Positions 30,601 through 38,618 of a stretch of 64,000 nt of DNA are shown here, piece by piece. The translations under genes were made by a program, and so were the position numbers. Numbering within the stretch: the first letter of the stretch is position 1; each line of letters starts with the position of its first letter. The notes under the pieces are model-generated. The model was not told where the DNA came from. It ran no database searches and worked only from the letters and a program-made list of their open reading frames with translations. Origin of the DNA: Actinopolymorpha cephalotaxi (GTDB taxonomy: Bacteria > Actinomycetota > Actinomycetes > Propionibacteriales > Actinopolymorphaceae); the NCBI RefSeq assembly GCF_013408535.1, contig NZ_JACBZA010000001.1, positions 4,114,850-4,178,849 of the forward strand, written 5' to 3'.

Positions 30601-31852
30601 CGAGCAGCCGGCCGAGCGCGGCGCTCAGCCGGTCGAGCCGGTCCGCGACCCAGGGCAGCGCCACCGGGTCGGCCGCGGTGAGCGCCTTGTCCCGCTGCTC
30701 GCCCTCGCCGTACAGCATGCTCGTCGCGACCCGCAGGCTCAGCCGCTCGTCCGGGTCGCCGAACGCCGCACCGGGCAGGGTCGCCACGTCGAAGGAGTCC
30801 AGGAGCAGGGCCGCGAGCTCGGTGCCGGTGCCGACCGACCAGCGTTCGGCGAGCAGGCCGGCGTACGCGGAGAAGTCCGGGTAGAGGTAGAACGCCGCGG
30901 CCGGCGGGTGCACGGCCGCCCCCGCCGCGGCGAACCGGTCGGCGACCGCGAGGGCCACCCGGGCGTGCAGGGAGCGGCTGGCGGCGATGCGTTCGGTGAG
31001 CTGGTCGGGCTCCTCGAACGCCCACGCGGCCGCCTGCTGCACCGGGTTCGCCGGGCTGGACCACACCTCGCTGGCGATGGCGGCCACCTCGGCGCCGAGC
31101 CGGTCGCCGAGCGGCCCCTCCGGCATCCGGGCGACGCCGATCCGCCAGCCGCCGAGGGCGAGGTTCTTGCTCAGGCCGGTGGTCACGACGGTGCGTTCGG
31201 GCGCCAGCTCGGCCGGGCTGAGGAACTCCCGGATCGGGTCGTGGACGAGGTCGCGGTAGATCTCGTCGGACACGATCAGCAGGTCGTGCCGGCGGGCGAC
31301 GTCGGCGACGGCCCGGATCGTGCCGCTGCCGGCCAGCGTCCCGGTCGGGTTGTCGGGCAGGGTGAGCACGACCAGCCCGATCGGGCGGCCGGCGGCTCTC
31401 GCGGCGGTGGCGGCCGCGTCCAGCAGGTCGGGGTCGGGCACGCCGCCCTGCCCGTCGGGCGCCGGCACGTGGTGCACCTCGCGGCCGAGGAGCTGGGCCT
31501 GTGCGGCGTAGGTCACCCAGCTCGGCCGGGGCAGCGCGACCCCGCCGGCGCGCGCCCGGAGTACGGCGTACAGCAGGGGCTTGCTGCCCGGGCCCGCGAC
31601 CACCTGCGCGGCCGTCGTCGGCAGGCACCGCCGTCGCCAGTAGCCCGCCGCGGCCTCGCGCAGCGCGGGAAGTCCGGCGACGGGTCCGTAGCTCCCCGAC
31701 GATCCGGCCGCCGCGGCCGCGGTCAGCGCCGCCACCAGGTCCGGGTGCACCGGGAGTCCGGCCTCACCGAACCCGAGGGGCAGGACGGGCCGCCCGGCCG
31801 CCAGCCGTTCGGAGGTGAGCTGGTTGATGGCCAAGGTCGCCGAGACTGCCAT
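30590..31852 (-). CDS. PLP-dependent class I/II aminotransferase
   Basis: 420-aa fold-type I aminotransferase. Visible features are SYGPVAGLPALREAAAGY (about 53-70), the LTLPDNPTGT segment (about 162), IVSDEIYRDLVHD, and the PLP lysine in TTGLSKNLALGGWRIG (about 223-238). The substrate amino acid is not evident. ATG at 31852 lies 12 bp after the stop of the aldo/keto reductase, so the two form an operon. The stop codon begins a four-unit 14-bp tandem repeat. Confidence 0.9.
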   Translation of the reverse strand: MAVSATLAINQLTSERLAAGRPVLPLGFGEAGLPVHPDLVAALTAAAAAGSSGSYGPVAGLPALREAAAGYWRRRCLPTTAAQVVAGPGSKPLLYAVLRARAGGVALPRPSWVTYAAQAQLLGREVHHVPAPDGQGGVPDPDLLDAAATAARAAGRPIGLVVLTLPDNPTGTLAGSGTIRAVADVARRHDLLIVSDEIYRDLVHDPIREFLSPAELAPERTVVTTGLSKNLALGGWRIGVARMPEGPLGDRLGAEVAAIASEVWSSPANPVQQAAAWAFEEPDQLTERIAASRSLHARVALAVADRFAAAGAAVHPPAAAFYLYPDFSAYAGLLAERWSVGTGTELAALLLDSFDVATLPGAAFGDPDERLSLRVATSMLYGEGEQRDKALTAADPVALPWVADRLDRLSAALGRLLDRA

Positions 31853-31864
31853 GGCGTCACTTCA

Positions 31865-32746
31865 TCACACGTACCGCTCGTGCAGCGCGGTCAGGTCGAT
31901 CCGTCCGGCGAGGTCGTCGGCGACGGCGAGGTTGGCGCGTACGACGTCCGGGTCCCGCATCCCCACCAGCGCCACGTCGACGTGCGGGTTCGACAGCACG
32001 AACTGCACCAGCGCGCTCGAGTAGTCGAAGGTGCCGGCGGGGTTCACCATCGCCACCCAGCGCTGGAACGTCCCGGAGGTGGTGGTGCGCATCGTCACCG
32101 TGCCGAGTCCGTTCCGGCGGGCCTCGAGCAGGCTGCCGAACGGCCGGGTGGGGTCGTACGGGTGCTGGAAGAGGAGGTTGTAGCAGACCTGCACGGTGTC
32201 GAACCGGCCGCTGCGGATCAGCCGGTAGACCGAGTCGTTGTTGTCCTCGGTGGTGAAGCCGACATGCCTGGTCAAGCCCTCAGACTTGACGGAATGTAAC
32301 TGTTCGATTACGCCGCCGGGTGCGAGGATGGCGTCGGTCTGCTCGGTGGTGAACGAGTCGCCGTGGATCTGCAGCAGGTCGACATGGTCCCGGCCGAGGC
32401 GTTCCAGGCTGGCCTCCAGCGACGCCCGCACGTGCGTGGCATCCGTACTGTCCATGCTGAACGGCACCTTGGTGGCCACGAACAACGGGCAGCCGCCGCT
32501 GGAGTCCACCCCGCGGAGGGCTTCGCCGAGCACCCGCTCGCTCGCGCCGCCGCCGTAGCCGGGTGCGGTGTCGTAGTAGTTGATGCCGCCGTCCAGCGCC
32601 ACCTCGATCGCCGCGAACATCGCCGACCGGTCGCCCGCGTCGTCGGGGTCGAACCGTCCGAGGTAGTTCGTCAGGCCGAGGGTCGCGCCGCCGAACCCGA
32701 TCCGGGAGACCCTCGCTCCGGTCCCGCCGAGAGTGGTGTACTCCAT
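31865..32746 (-). CDS. Aldo/keto reductase
   Basis: 293-aa NADPH-dependent aldo/keto reductase. The start MEYTTLGGTGARVSRIGFGG is typical, INYYDTAPGYGGGASERVLGEAL supplies the Asp and Tyr of the catalytic tetrad (about 55-60), FVATKVPF the Lys, and HVDLLQIHG the His. ATG at 32746 has GGAGG 8 bp upstream. A longer open frame reaching 33910 runs antisense to the riboswitch and cobT and is not coding. It is the first gene of a two-gene unit with the aminotransferase. Confidence 0.9.
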   Translation of the reverse strand: MEYTTLGGTGARVSRIGFGGATLGLTNYLGRFDPDDAGDRSAMFAAIEVALDGGINYYDTAPGYGGGASERVLGEALRGVDSSGGCPLFVATKVPFSMDSTDATHVRASLEASLERLGRDHVDLLQIHGDSFTTEQTDAILAPGGVIEQLHSVKSEGLTRHVGFTTEDNNDSVYRLIRSGRFDTVQVCYNLLFQHPYDPTRPFGSLLEARRNGLGTVTMRTTTSGTFQRWVAMVNPAGTFDYSSALVQFVLSNPHVDVALVGMRDPDVVRANLAVADDLAGRIDLTALHERYV

Positions 32747-32821
32747 CGCCGCCTCCGTTTCCCCCGCCGACCGTCCGTCCGTCCGGCCGACAGGTCGCAT
32801 CGGCCCGTTCGTGATCATGTG

Positions 32822-32980
32822 CCATTCTGGTCGCCGACGACAGGGAGGAACCCGGTGCGAATCCGGGGCGGTCCCGCCACTGTCACCAGGAAGCGACCTC
32901 TCCACGCAGAGGCCACTGCCGCGCGAGCGGTGGGAAGGCCGGAGCGGAAGCCACGATCTGGGAGCCAGGACACTCCGTTC
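32822..32980 (+). ncRNA. Cobalamin (B12) riboswitch
   Basis: Both hallmark boxes of the adenosylcobalamin riboswitch are present. Near 32843-32882 the core reads GGGAGGAACCCGGTGCGAAT followed by CCGGGG and GTCCCGCCACTGT. Near 32958-32974 the downstream box reads GGGAGCCAGGACACTC. Between them is a variable stem region with GGAAGC and cctctccacgcagagg. It lies 50 bp upstream of the cobT-cobU start and should switch the cob operon off when B12 is plentiful. Confidence 0.93.
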
Positions 32981-33006
32981 GTCGGTACGACCATCCAGGG
33001 CGCGGA

Positions 33007-33017
33007 CTCCTGTGGAG
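33007..33017 (+). promoter_or_regulatory. Hairpin masking the cobT-cobU ribosome-binding site
   Basis: CTCC-TGT-GGAG (33007-33017) pairs the Shine-Dalgarno of the first cob gene, 9 bases before its GTG. Together with the riboswitch this suggests control at translation initiation rather than only by a transcription terminator. Pairing is short (4 bp), so this is tentative. Confidence 0.45.
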
Positions 33018-33026
33018 GGACTACTC

Positions 33027-34763
33027 GTGGCTGCCGTGAACTCTGCCGGCCCGTCGAACTCCGACGGCTCGATCGGCCCAGTCGGACCAGTCGGCCCAGT
33101 CGGCTCTTCCGGCTCGGTGCTGGACCGTACGCTGCGCGCCGTCCGTCCACCGGACGCCGGCGCGGTGGCCCGGGCCCGCGCCCGGCACGACGCGCTGGCG
33201 AAGCCGCGCGGCGCACTCGGTGTCGTGGAGGACCTCGGCGCACAACTAGCCGGGCTGGCCGGAACCTGCCCGCCGCCGGTACCCGAGCCCGCCGGCCTCG
33301 CCGTCTTCGCCGGTGACCACGGCGTCCACCGGCAGGGCGTCTCGCCGTGGCCGCAGGAGATCACCGCCGCGATGGTGTCGACGTTCCTGTCCGGCGGCGC
33401 GGTCGTCAACGCGCTCGCCCGGCAGGCCGGAGCGCGCGTGCGGGTCGTCGACGTCGGGGTGGCGGCCGACCTCCCGCCGGCGCCGGGCCTGCTGGACCGC
33501 AAGGTACGCGCGGGCACCGACGACCTCAGCGAGCGGCCGGCCATGAGCCGGACCGAGGCTGTCGCGGCGGTCGAGGTCGGCATCGACGTCGCCGCCGACC
33601 TGGTGGCGCAGGGGTGCCGCTGTCTGCTGACCGGCGACATGGGCATCGCGAACACCACTCCCGCGGCGGCCCTGGTCGCGGCGTTCACCGGGGGTACGCC
33701 GGAGCTGGTGACCGGCCGCGGTACCGGGATCGACGACGCCACCTGGGCGACCAAGGTCGCGGTCGTCGGCCGGGCCCTCGACCTGCACCGCCCCGACCCG
33801 GCCGACCCGCTGGGCGTCCTCGCCGCACTCGGTGGCCTCGAACACGCCGCGACCGTCGGCTTCCTGCTGGGCGCGGCCGCCGCCCGGGTGCCGGTGGTAC
33901 TGGACGGCATCGCCGCGGGGGCCGCCGCGCTGGTGGCCCGGGCGCTCGCGCCGGACGCGGTGGGCGCGTTCGTCGCCGGTCACGTGTCCGCCGAACCAGC
34001 CGCACGGCTGGCGCTGGCAGAGCTCGGGCTGCGGCCCGTCCTCGACCTGGACCTGCGGCTCGGCGAAGGGTCCGGCGCGGTGCTGGCGCTGCCCGTCGTC
34101 CGGGCCGCGGCGGTCGTCCTGAGCGAGGTCGCCACCCTGGACGAGGTGGCCGCGGGCGGAGCGGACGCTCGGAGCGCCCGGCGACCGCGGCGGATCCTGG
34201 TGCTGGGCGGAGCGCGCTCGGGCAAGTCCACGACCGCCGAACGGCTGGCCGGGGCGGGCGGGCCGGTCACCTACCTCGCCACCGGCCCGCGGCCCACCGC
34301 CGGCGACCCGGAGTGGGCCGAGCGCGTACGCACCCACCGCGAACGCCGGCCGCCGGACTGGACCACGGTCGAGACCTCCGACCTGGTGGCGCACCTGAAG
34401 GCCGACGACCCGGAGCGTACGGAACCGTTGCTGATCGACTGCCTGTCCACCTGGCTGACCGGCGTGATGGACGCGGCGGGCTGCTTCGGCACCGAGCACC
34501 ACTCCCCCGGCGGCCCGCCCGGCGACGAGGTGCGGGACCCGGCCGCCGTGCTGGCGGCGGAGGTGGACGCGCTGGTCGCGGCCTGGGGATCGACAACCCG
34601 TACGGTCGTCGCGGTCAGCAACGAGGTCGGCGGCGGGGTCGTGCCCGCCACCTCCTCCGGCCGGCTCTTCCGCGACGAGCTCGGTGTGCTGAACGCCCGG
34701 ATCGCCGCCGCGTCCGACGAGGTGTGGCTCCTCACCGCCGGCATCCCCCAGCGGCTGCGGTGA
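33027..34763 (+). CDS. cobT-cobU: CobT-CobU fusion, B12 lower-ligand assembly
   Basis: 578-aa bifunctional protein. Residues about 30-385 are nicotinate-nucleotide:dimethylbenzimidazole phosphoribosyltransferase (AKPRGALG, FAGDHGVHRQGVSPWPQE, GDMGIANTTPAAAL, LGEGSGAVLALPVVRAA). Residues about 390-578 are adenosylcobinamide kinase/guanylyltransferase (P-loop LVLGGARSGKSTTAERLA, then TYLATG, later VSNEVGGGVVPATSSGRLFRDELG). The two parts make alpha-ribazole phosphate and GDP-cobinamide, the two substrates of CobS, encoded next. GTG at 33027 has GGAGGGA upstream; the first about 25 residues include a GPVGPVGPVG slippage repeat. The stop overlaps cobS by 4 bp. Confidence 0.92.
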   Translation: MAAVNSAGPSNSDGSIGPVGPVGPVGSSGSVLDRTLRAVRPPDAGAVARARARHDALAKPRGALGVVEDLGAQLAGLAGTCPPPVPEPAGLAVFAGDHGVHRQGVSPWPQEITAAMVSTFLSGGAVVNALARQAGARVRVVDVGVAADLPPAPGLLDRKVRAGTDDLSERPAMSRTEAVAAVEVGIDVAADLVAQGCRCLLTGDMGIANTTPAAALVAAFTGGTPELVTGRGTGIDDATWATKVAVVGRALDLHRPDPADPLGVLAALGGLEHAATVGFLLGAAAARVPVVLDGIAAGAAALVARALAPDAVGAFVAGHVSAEPAARLALAELGLRPVLDLDLRLGEGSGAVLALPVVRAAAVVLSEVATLDEVAAGGADARSARRPRRILVLGGARSGKSTTAERLAGAGGPVTYLATGPRPTAGDPEWAERVRTHRERRPPDWTTVETSDLVAHLKADDPERTEPLLIDCLSTWLTGVMDAAGCFGTEHHSPGGPPGDEVRDPAAVLAAEVDALVAAWGSTTRTVVAVSNEVGGGVVPATSSGRLFRDELGVLNARIAAASDEVWLLTAGIPQRLR

Positions 34764-35647
34764 GGAGCGCGGACAGCGCCGCGCCGGGCGAGGGTGCGGG
34801 CGGCCATGCGTTCGCGGGGGCGGGCGGAGGTGCTCGTGAGGGCGCGGCGAGAGGACGCGGCCTGGTGCTGGCGGTGACGATGTTCACCGCCGTGCCCGTG
34901 CCGGGCAGGTGGACCGGAACGCCGGTGGACCGCGGCACCGCTGGGCGGGCGGTGTGCTGGCTGCCGTTCGTCGGCGCCCTCCTCGGCGCACTCGCCGGAC
35001 TCCCACTGCTCGCCGTCACCGCACTCGTACCCGACGGCACCGGCGCGCTGCTGGGCGCCGCACTCGCCGTCGCCACGCTGGCGCTGGTCACCCGCGGCCT
35101 GCACCTGGACGGACTGGCCGACACCGTGGACGGACTGGGGAGTTCCGCGCCGGCCGACCGCGCGCTGGCGATCATGCGGCAGCCGGACATCGGGCCGTTC
35201 GGGGTGGTGACCGTTGTACTCCTGCTGCTGGTGAAGGTGGCCGCCCTGGCGGCACTGGCGAACCAGGCGCCGGTGGCCGCCCTGCTCGCGCTCGCCGCGG
35301 CCGAGGGCGCGGGACGCCTGGGCGTGGTGTGGGCGACCGGAGCGGGCGTGGCCTCCGCGCGGCCCGGCGGGTTCGGCGCGCTGGTGGCCGGTACGACGAC
35401 CCGGCCCGCCCACCTCCTCCTGACCTCGGCCGTCGCCGCCGGCTGCCTGCTACCGCTCGGGTGGGACCAGCCCCGGCTCGCCGGAGCGCTCGTCGCCACC
35501 CTGGCCGTCGGGCTCGGCGCCGCCGTGGCCTGGCGCCGGCACGTCGTCCGCCGACTCGGCGGGGTGACCGGAGACGTGTTCGGCTCGGTCGTCGAGCTCG
35601 GCGCGGCCGCGGGCCTGCTTGCCGCCGTACTCCTGTCCTCGGCGTGA
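34760..35647 (+). CDS. cobS: Adenosylcobinamide-GDP ribazoletransferase (CobS)
   Basis: 295-aa integral membrane cobalamin synthase that joins GDP-cobinamide and alpha-ribazole. Key segments are FTAVPVPGRW, RGLHLDGLADTVDGLGSS (acidic active-site loop, about 115-132), IMRQPDIGPFGVV and the C-terminal GGVTGDVFGSVVEL. About seven membrane helices are apparent. GTG at 34760 overlaps the CobT-CobU stop as GTGA. A Gly/Ala-rich N-terminal extension of about 35 residues precedes the first helix. It belongs to the riboswitch-controlled transcript. Confidence 0.92.
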   Translation: MRSADSAAPGEGAGGHAFAGAGGGAREGAARGRGLVLAVTMFTAVPVPGRWTGTPVDRGTAGRAVCWLPFVGALLGALAGLPLLAVTALVPDGTGALLGAALAVATLALVTRGLHLDGLADTVDGLGSSAPADRALAIMRQPDIGPFGVVTVVLLLLVKVAALAALANQAPVAALLALAAAEGAGRLGVVWATGAGVASARPGGFGALVAGTTTRPAHLLLTSAVAAGCLLPLGWDQPRLAGALVATLAVGLGAAVAWRRHVVRRLGGVTGDVFGSVVELGAAAGLLAAVLLSSA

Positions 35648-35661
35648 GAACCGCCCCTCCT

Positions 35662-35706
35662 GCCGTACGCCATACCGCCGTACGCCCCACCGCCGTACGA
35701 CCCACC
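35662..35706 (+). repeat. 15-bp tandem repeat, 3 units, inside the cob operon
   Basis: gccgtacgccatacc (35662-35676), gccgtacgccccacc (35677-35691) and gccgtacgacccacc (35692-35706) follow each other, with a decayed fourth copy. The array fills the 89-bp gap between cobS and the ECF S-component gene. Confidence 0.75.
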
Positions 35707-35736
35707 GCCCACGCACGACCCACTCTGGGAGCCGAC

Positions 35737-36555
35737 ATGTCAGCCAGCACCTCCTTCGCACCGGTCCGGCTGCGGCCCCGGAGCGCGCTGGTGCTGGCGC
35801 TGGCCTCCGTGGTCGGCCTGGCCGGCTTCGGCTGGCCGTTCCTGGCGGTGACGCCCGGCGGGACCGGCGCGGCCCACGGCCAGGACGCGGCGTACCTCTT
35901 CGTGGCCCTGCTGCCGCTGCTGCTCGGCCTGGTCTGGGCCGAGCTCGGCGACGGAGGCATGGACGTCAAGGCGGTGGCGATGCTCGGCGTGCTCGCCGCC
36001 GCGGGCGCCGGGCTGCAGACGCTCAGCCCGGGCACCGGAGGGTTCGACCCGGCGTTCTTCCTGCTGGTCGTCGCCGGACGGGTGTTCGGACCGGGCTTCG
36101 GCTTCGCGCTCGGCGTGGTGGCCATGCTCGCCACCTCCCTGCTCACCGGCGGGGCCGGACCGTGGCTGCCGTTCCAGATGATCGGGCTGGCCTGGGTGGG
36201 GCTACTCGCCGGCTGCCTGCCGGCCGCCTCCGGGTGGGCCGAGCGCGGGCTGCTCGCGGCGTACGCCGGGCTGAGCGGCTTCGGCTACGGCGCGCTGCTC
36301 AACCTGTGGTTCTGGCCGGCCGCGGCGTACCTGCCCGACGGTGCGTCGTACGTGCCGGGTGCCTCGCTCGGCACCAACCTGCACCACTACGCCGTCTTCT
36401 ACGCCACCACCTCCCTCGGCTGGGACACCGCGCGGGCGCTGCTGGGCGGCGTCCTGGTCCTGGTCGCCGGGCGGCCGGTGCTGGCGACCCTGCGCCGGGC
36501 CGGCCGGCGGGCCGCCTTCACCGGAGGTCGGGACGGCGGGACCGACCCGGCCTGA
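35737..36555 (+). CDS. ECF transporter S component
   Basis: 272-aa membrane protein with about 6-7 helices, recognised as a substrate-binding S subunit of an energy-coupling factor vitamin importer (VAGRVFGPGFGFALGVVAMLATSLLTGG, WLPFQMIGLAWVGLLAG, ALLNLWFWPAAAYL). Its position after cobS under a B12 riboswitch suggests that it imports a cobalamin precursor or the lower-ligand base. No ATPase or T subunit follows, so it must share an energising module encoded elsewhere. ATG at 35737 has GGGAGCC upstream. Its stop codon begins a seven-unit 13-bp repeat. Confidence 0.8.
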   Translation: MSASTSFAPVRLRPRSALVLALASVVGLAGFGWPFLAVTPGGTGAAHGQDAAYLFVALLPLLLGLVWAELGDGGMDVKAVAMLGVLAAAGAGLQTLSPGTGGFDPAFFLLVVAGRVFGPGFGFALGVVAMLATSLLTGGAGPWLPFQMIGLAWVGLLAGCLPAASGWAERGLLAAYAGLSGFGYGALLNLWFWPAAAYLPDGASYVPGASLGTNLHHYAVFYATTSLGWDTARALLGGVLVLVAGRPVLATLRRAGRRAAFTGGRDGGTDPA

Positions 36556-36643
36556 CGGTGCGGGCTGACGGTGCGGGCTGACGGTGCGGGCTGACGGTGC
36601 GGGGTGACAGCGCGGGCTGACAGGGCGGCCTGACAGTGATCTG
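36553..36643 (+). repeat. 13-bp repeat, 7 units, from a stop codon
   Basis: TGAC recurs at 36553, 36566, 36579, 36592, 36605, 36618 and 36631, exactly every 13 bp, in the unit tgacggtgcgggc and variants. The first TGA is the stop codon of the ECF S-component gene. Because 13 is not a multiple of 3, the TGAs cover all frames. Confidence 0.9.
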
Positions 36644-36884
36644 TGCGGGCTCTCTCAGCGGCCGGGTTCATCCTCGGTGAGGCCGGGGTGGACGGCGGCG
36701 GACCGTACTGTGTCAACGCTCGGTATTCGTCTCGACGGGCGATCCGGGACCACCTAGATTGCCGGGGGCGACACCGACCGCACCGGGCGCGCCCGCCGCC
36801 GATCCCGCCCGGCACCGGCCAGGTATCCGGCCCGAGACCCGGTCACTCCCCGACCCGCACCCACCCGACCCCAGGAAGGCCCGC
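36644..36884 (+). other. Intergenic region before the ABC exporter operon
   Basis: With the 13-bp repeats this completes a 329-bp gap without a gene. It should hold the promoter of the exporter operon, but I see no convincing -35/-10 pair. AGGAAGG at 36873-36879 is the ribosome-binding site of the first exporter gene. No tRNA or other RNA was recognised. Confidence 0.5.
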
Positions 36885-38618
36885 GTGCTCATCCGTCTCC
36901 TGCGCGCCCACCTGCGCCCCTACACCAGGCCCATCGCCCTGGTCGTGGTGCTGCAGCTCGTGCAGACCCTCGCCACCTTGTACCTACCAAGCCTGAACGC
37001 CGACATCATCGACAACGGCGTGGTCAAGGGCGACACCGGCTACATCATGTCCACCGGGGGCATCATGCTCGCGGTGACCCTGGTGCAGATCCTGTGCGCC
37101 GCGGCCGCGGTCTACTTCGGTGCGCGTACGGCGATGGCCCTCGGCCGCGACGTCCGGGCCGCGATCTTCGACCGGGTGCAGCAGTTCTCCGTCCGCGAGG
37201 TCGGGCAGTTCGGGGCGCCGTCGCTGATCACCCGCACCACCAACGACGTCCAGCAGGTGCAGATGCTGGTCCTGATGACGCTCACCCTGATGGTGTCCGC
37301 ACCCATCATGTGTGTGGGCGGGGTGCTGATGGCCCTGAACCAGGACGTTCCCCTGTCGGCGCTGCTGCTGGTGGTCGTGCCGGTGCTGATCCTCGCGGTG
37401 AGCATGATCATCCGTCGGATGCACCCGCTGTTCCGTTCGATGCAAGAACGCATTGACACCGTGAACCGCGTGATGCGCGAGCAGATCACCGGCATCCGGG
37501 TGATCCGGGCGTTCGTCCGCGACCGCCACGAACAGGCCCGTTTCGCCGTCGCCAACAACTCGCTGATGGACGTCTCCCTCGGCGTCGGCCGGCTGATGGC
37601 GTTCATGTTCCCGATCGTGATGGTCGTGATGAACCTCTCCAGCGTGGCCGTCATGTGGTTCGGTGCGCACCGGATCGACAGCGGTTCGATGCAGATCGGC
37701 GCGCTGACCGCGTTCCTCAGCTACCTGATGCAGATCCTGATGTCGGTGATGATGGCGACGTTCATGTTCGTCATGGTCCCGCGGGCGTCGGTGTGTGCCG
37801 AGCGGATCAGCGAGGTCCTCGACACCGAGACCAGCGTGCGGCCGGCGGCCTCGCCGGTACGCCGACTCCACGGGCACGGTCAGCTCGACCTGCGGGGTGT
37901 GGACTTCCGCTACCCGGGCGCGGAGGCGCTCGTCCTCGCCGGTGTCGACGTGACCGCCCGGCCGGGCCAGACCACCGCCATCATCGGGAGTACGGGCGCG
38001 GGCAAGACCACCCTGCTCAACCTCGTACCCCGCCTGTTCGACGCCGACGGCGGCCAGGTGCTGGTCGACGGCGTCGACGTCCGCGAGCTCGACCCGGCGC
38101 TGCTGTCGCGCACCGTCGGCCTGGTGCCGCAGAAGCCGTACCTCTTCTCCGGCACCGTCGCGTCCAACCTCCGTTACGGAAACCCCGACGCGACCGACGA
38201 GGACCTGTGGAACGCCCTGGACATCGCGCAGGCGCGCGACTTCGTGGAGGCGATGGAGGGACAGCTCGAGGCGCCGATCGGTCAGGGCGGCAGCAACGTG
38301 TCCGGCGGGCAGCGGCAACGGCTCGCGATCGCCCGGCTGCTGGTGGCCCGCCCGGAGGTCTACCTCTTCGACGACTCGTTCTCCGCTCTCGACTACGCCA
38401 CCGACGCCGCCCTGCGGGCCGCCCTGCACCGGGAGATCGGTGACGCCACCATCGTCATCGTCGCCCAGCGGGTGTCCACCATCCGCGACGCCGACCGGAT
38501 CGTCGTCCTCGACGAGGGCCGGGTCGTCGGGATCGGGACCCACACCGAACTGATGGACGGCAACCAGACCTACCGGGAGATCGTGCTCTCCCAGCTCACC
38601 GAGCAGGAGGCCGCATGA
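36885..38618 (+). CDS. ABC exporter half, degenerate ATPase site
   Basis: 577-aa fused permease-ATPase (type IV/ABCB-like exporter). Six membrane helices span about 1-320, then the ATPase: Walker A GSTGAGKTT (about 367), signature NVSGGQRQRLA (about 468) and Walker B VYLFDDSFSALD (about 492). The residue after the Walker B aspartate is Asp instead of catalytic Glu, as in the TM287-like half of heterodimeric exporters. GTG at 36885 has AGGAAGG upstream. The stop overlaps the next gene's ATG (ATGA), as expected for obligate partners. The substrate, probably a drug or lipid, is unknown. Confidence 0.93.
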   Translation: MLIRLLRAHLRPYTRPIALVVVLQLVQTLATLYLPSLNADIIDNGVVKGDTGYIMSTGGIMLAVTLVQILCAAAAVYFGARTAMALGRDVRAAIFDRVQQFSVREVGQFGAPSLITRTTNDVQQVQMLVLMTLTLMVSAPIMCVGGVLMALNQDVPLSALLLVVVPVLILAVSMIIRRMHPLFRSMQERIDTVNRVMREQITGIRVIRAFVRDRHEQARFAVANNSLMDVSLGVGRLMAFMFPIVMVVMNLSSVAVMWFGAHRIDSGSMQIGALTAFLSYLMQILMSVMMATFMFVMVPRASVCAERISEVLDTETSVRPAASPVRRLHGHGQLDLRGVDFRYPGAEALVLAGVDVTARPGQTTAIIGSTGAGKTTLLNLVPRLFDADGGQVLVDGVDVRELDPALLSRTVGLVPQKPYLFSGTVASNLRYGNPDATDEDLWNALDIAQARDFVEAMEGQLEAPIGQGGSNVSGGQRQRLAIARLLVARPEVYLFDDSFSALDYATDAALRAALHREIGDATIVIVAQRVSTIRDADRIVVLDEGRVVGIGTHTELMDGNQTYREIVLSQLTEQEAA

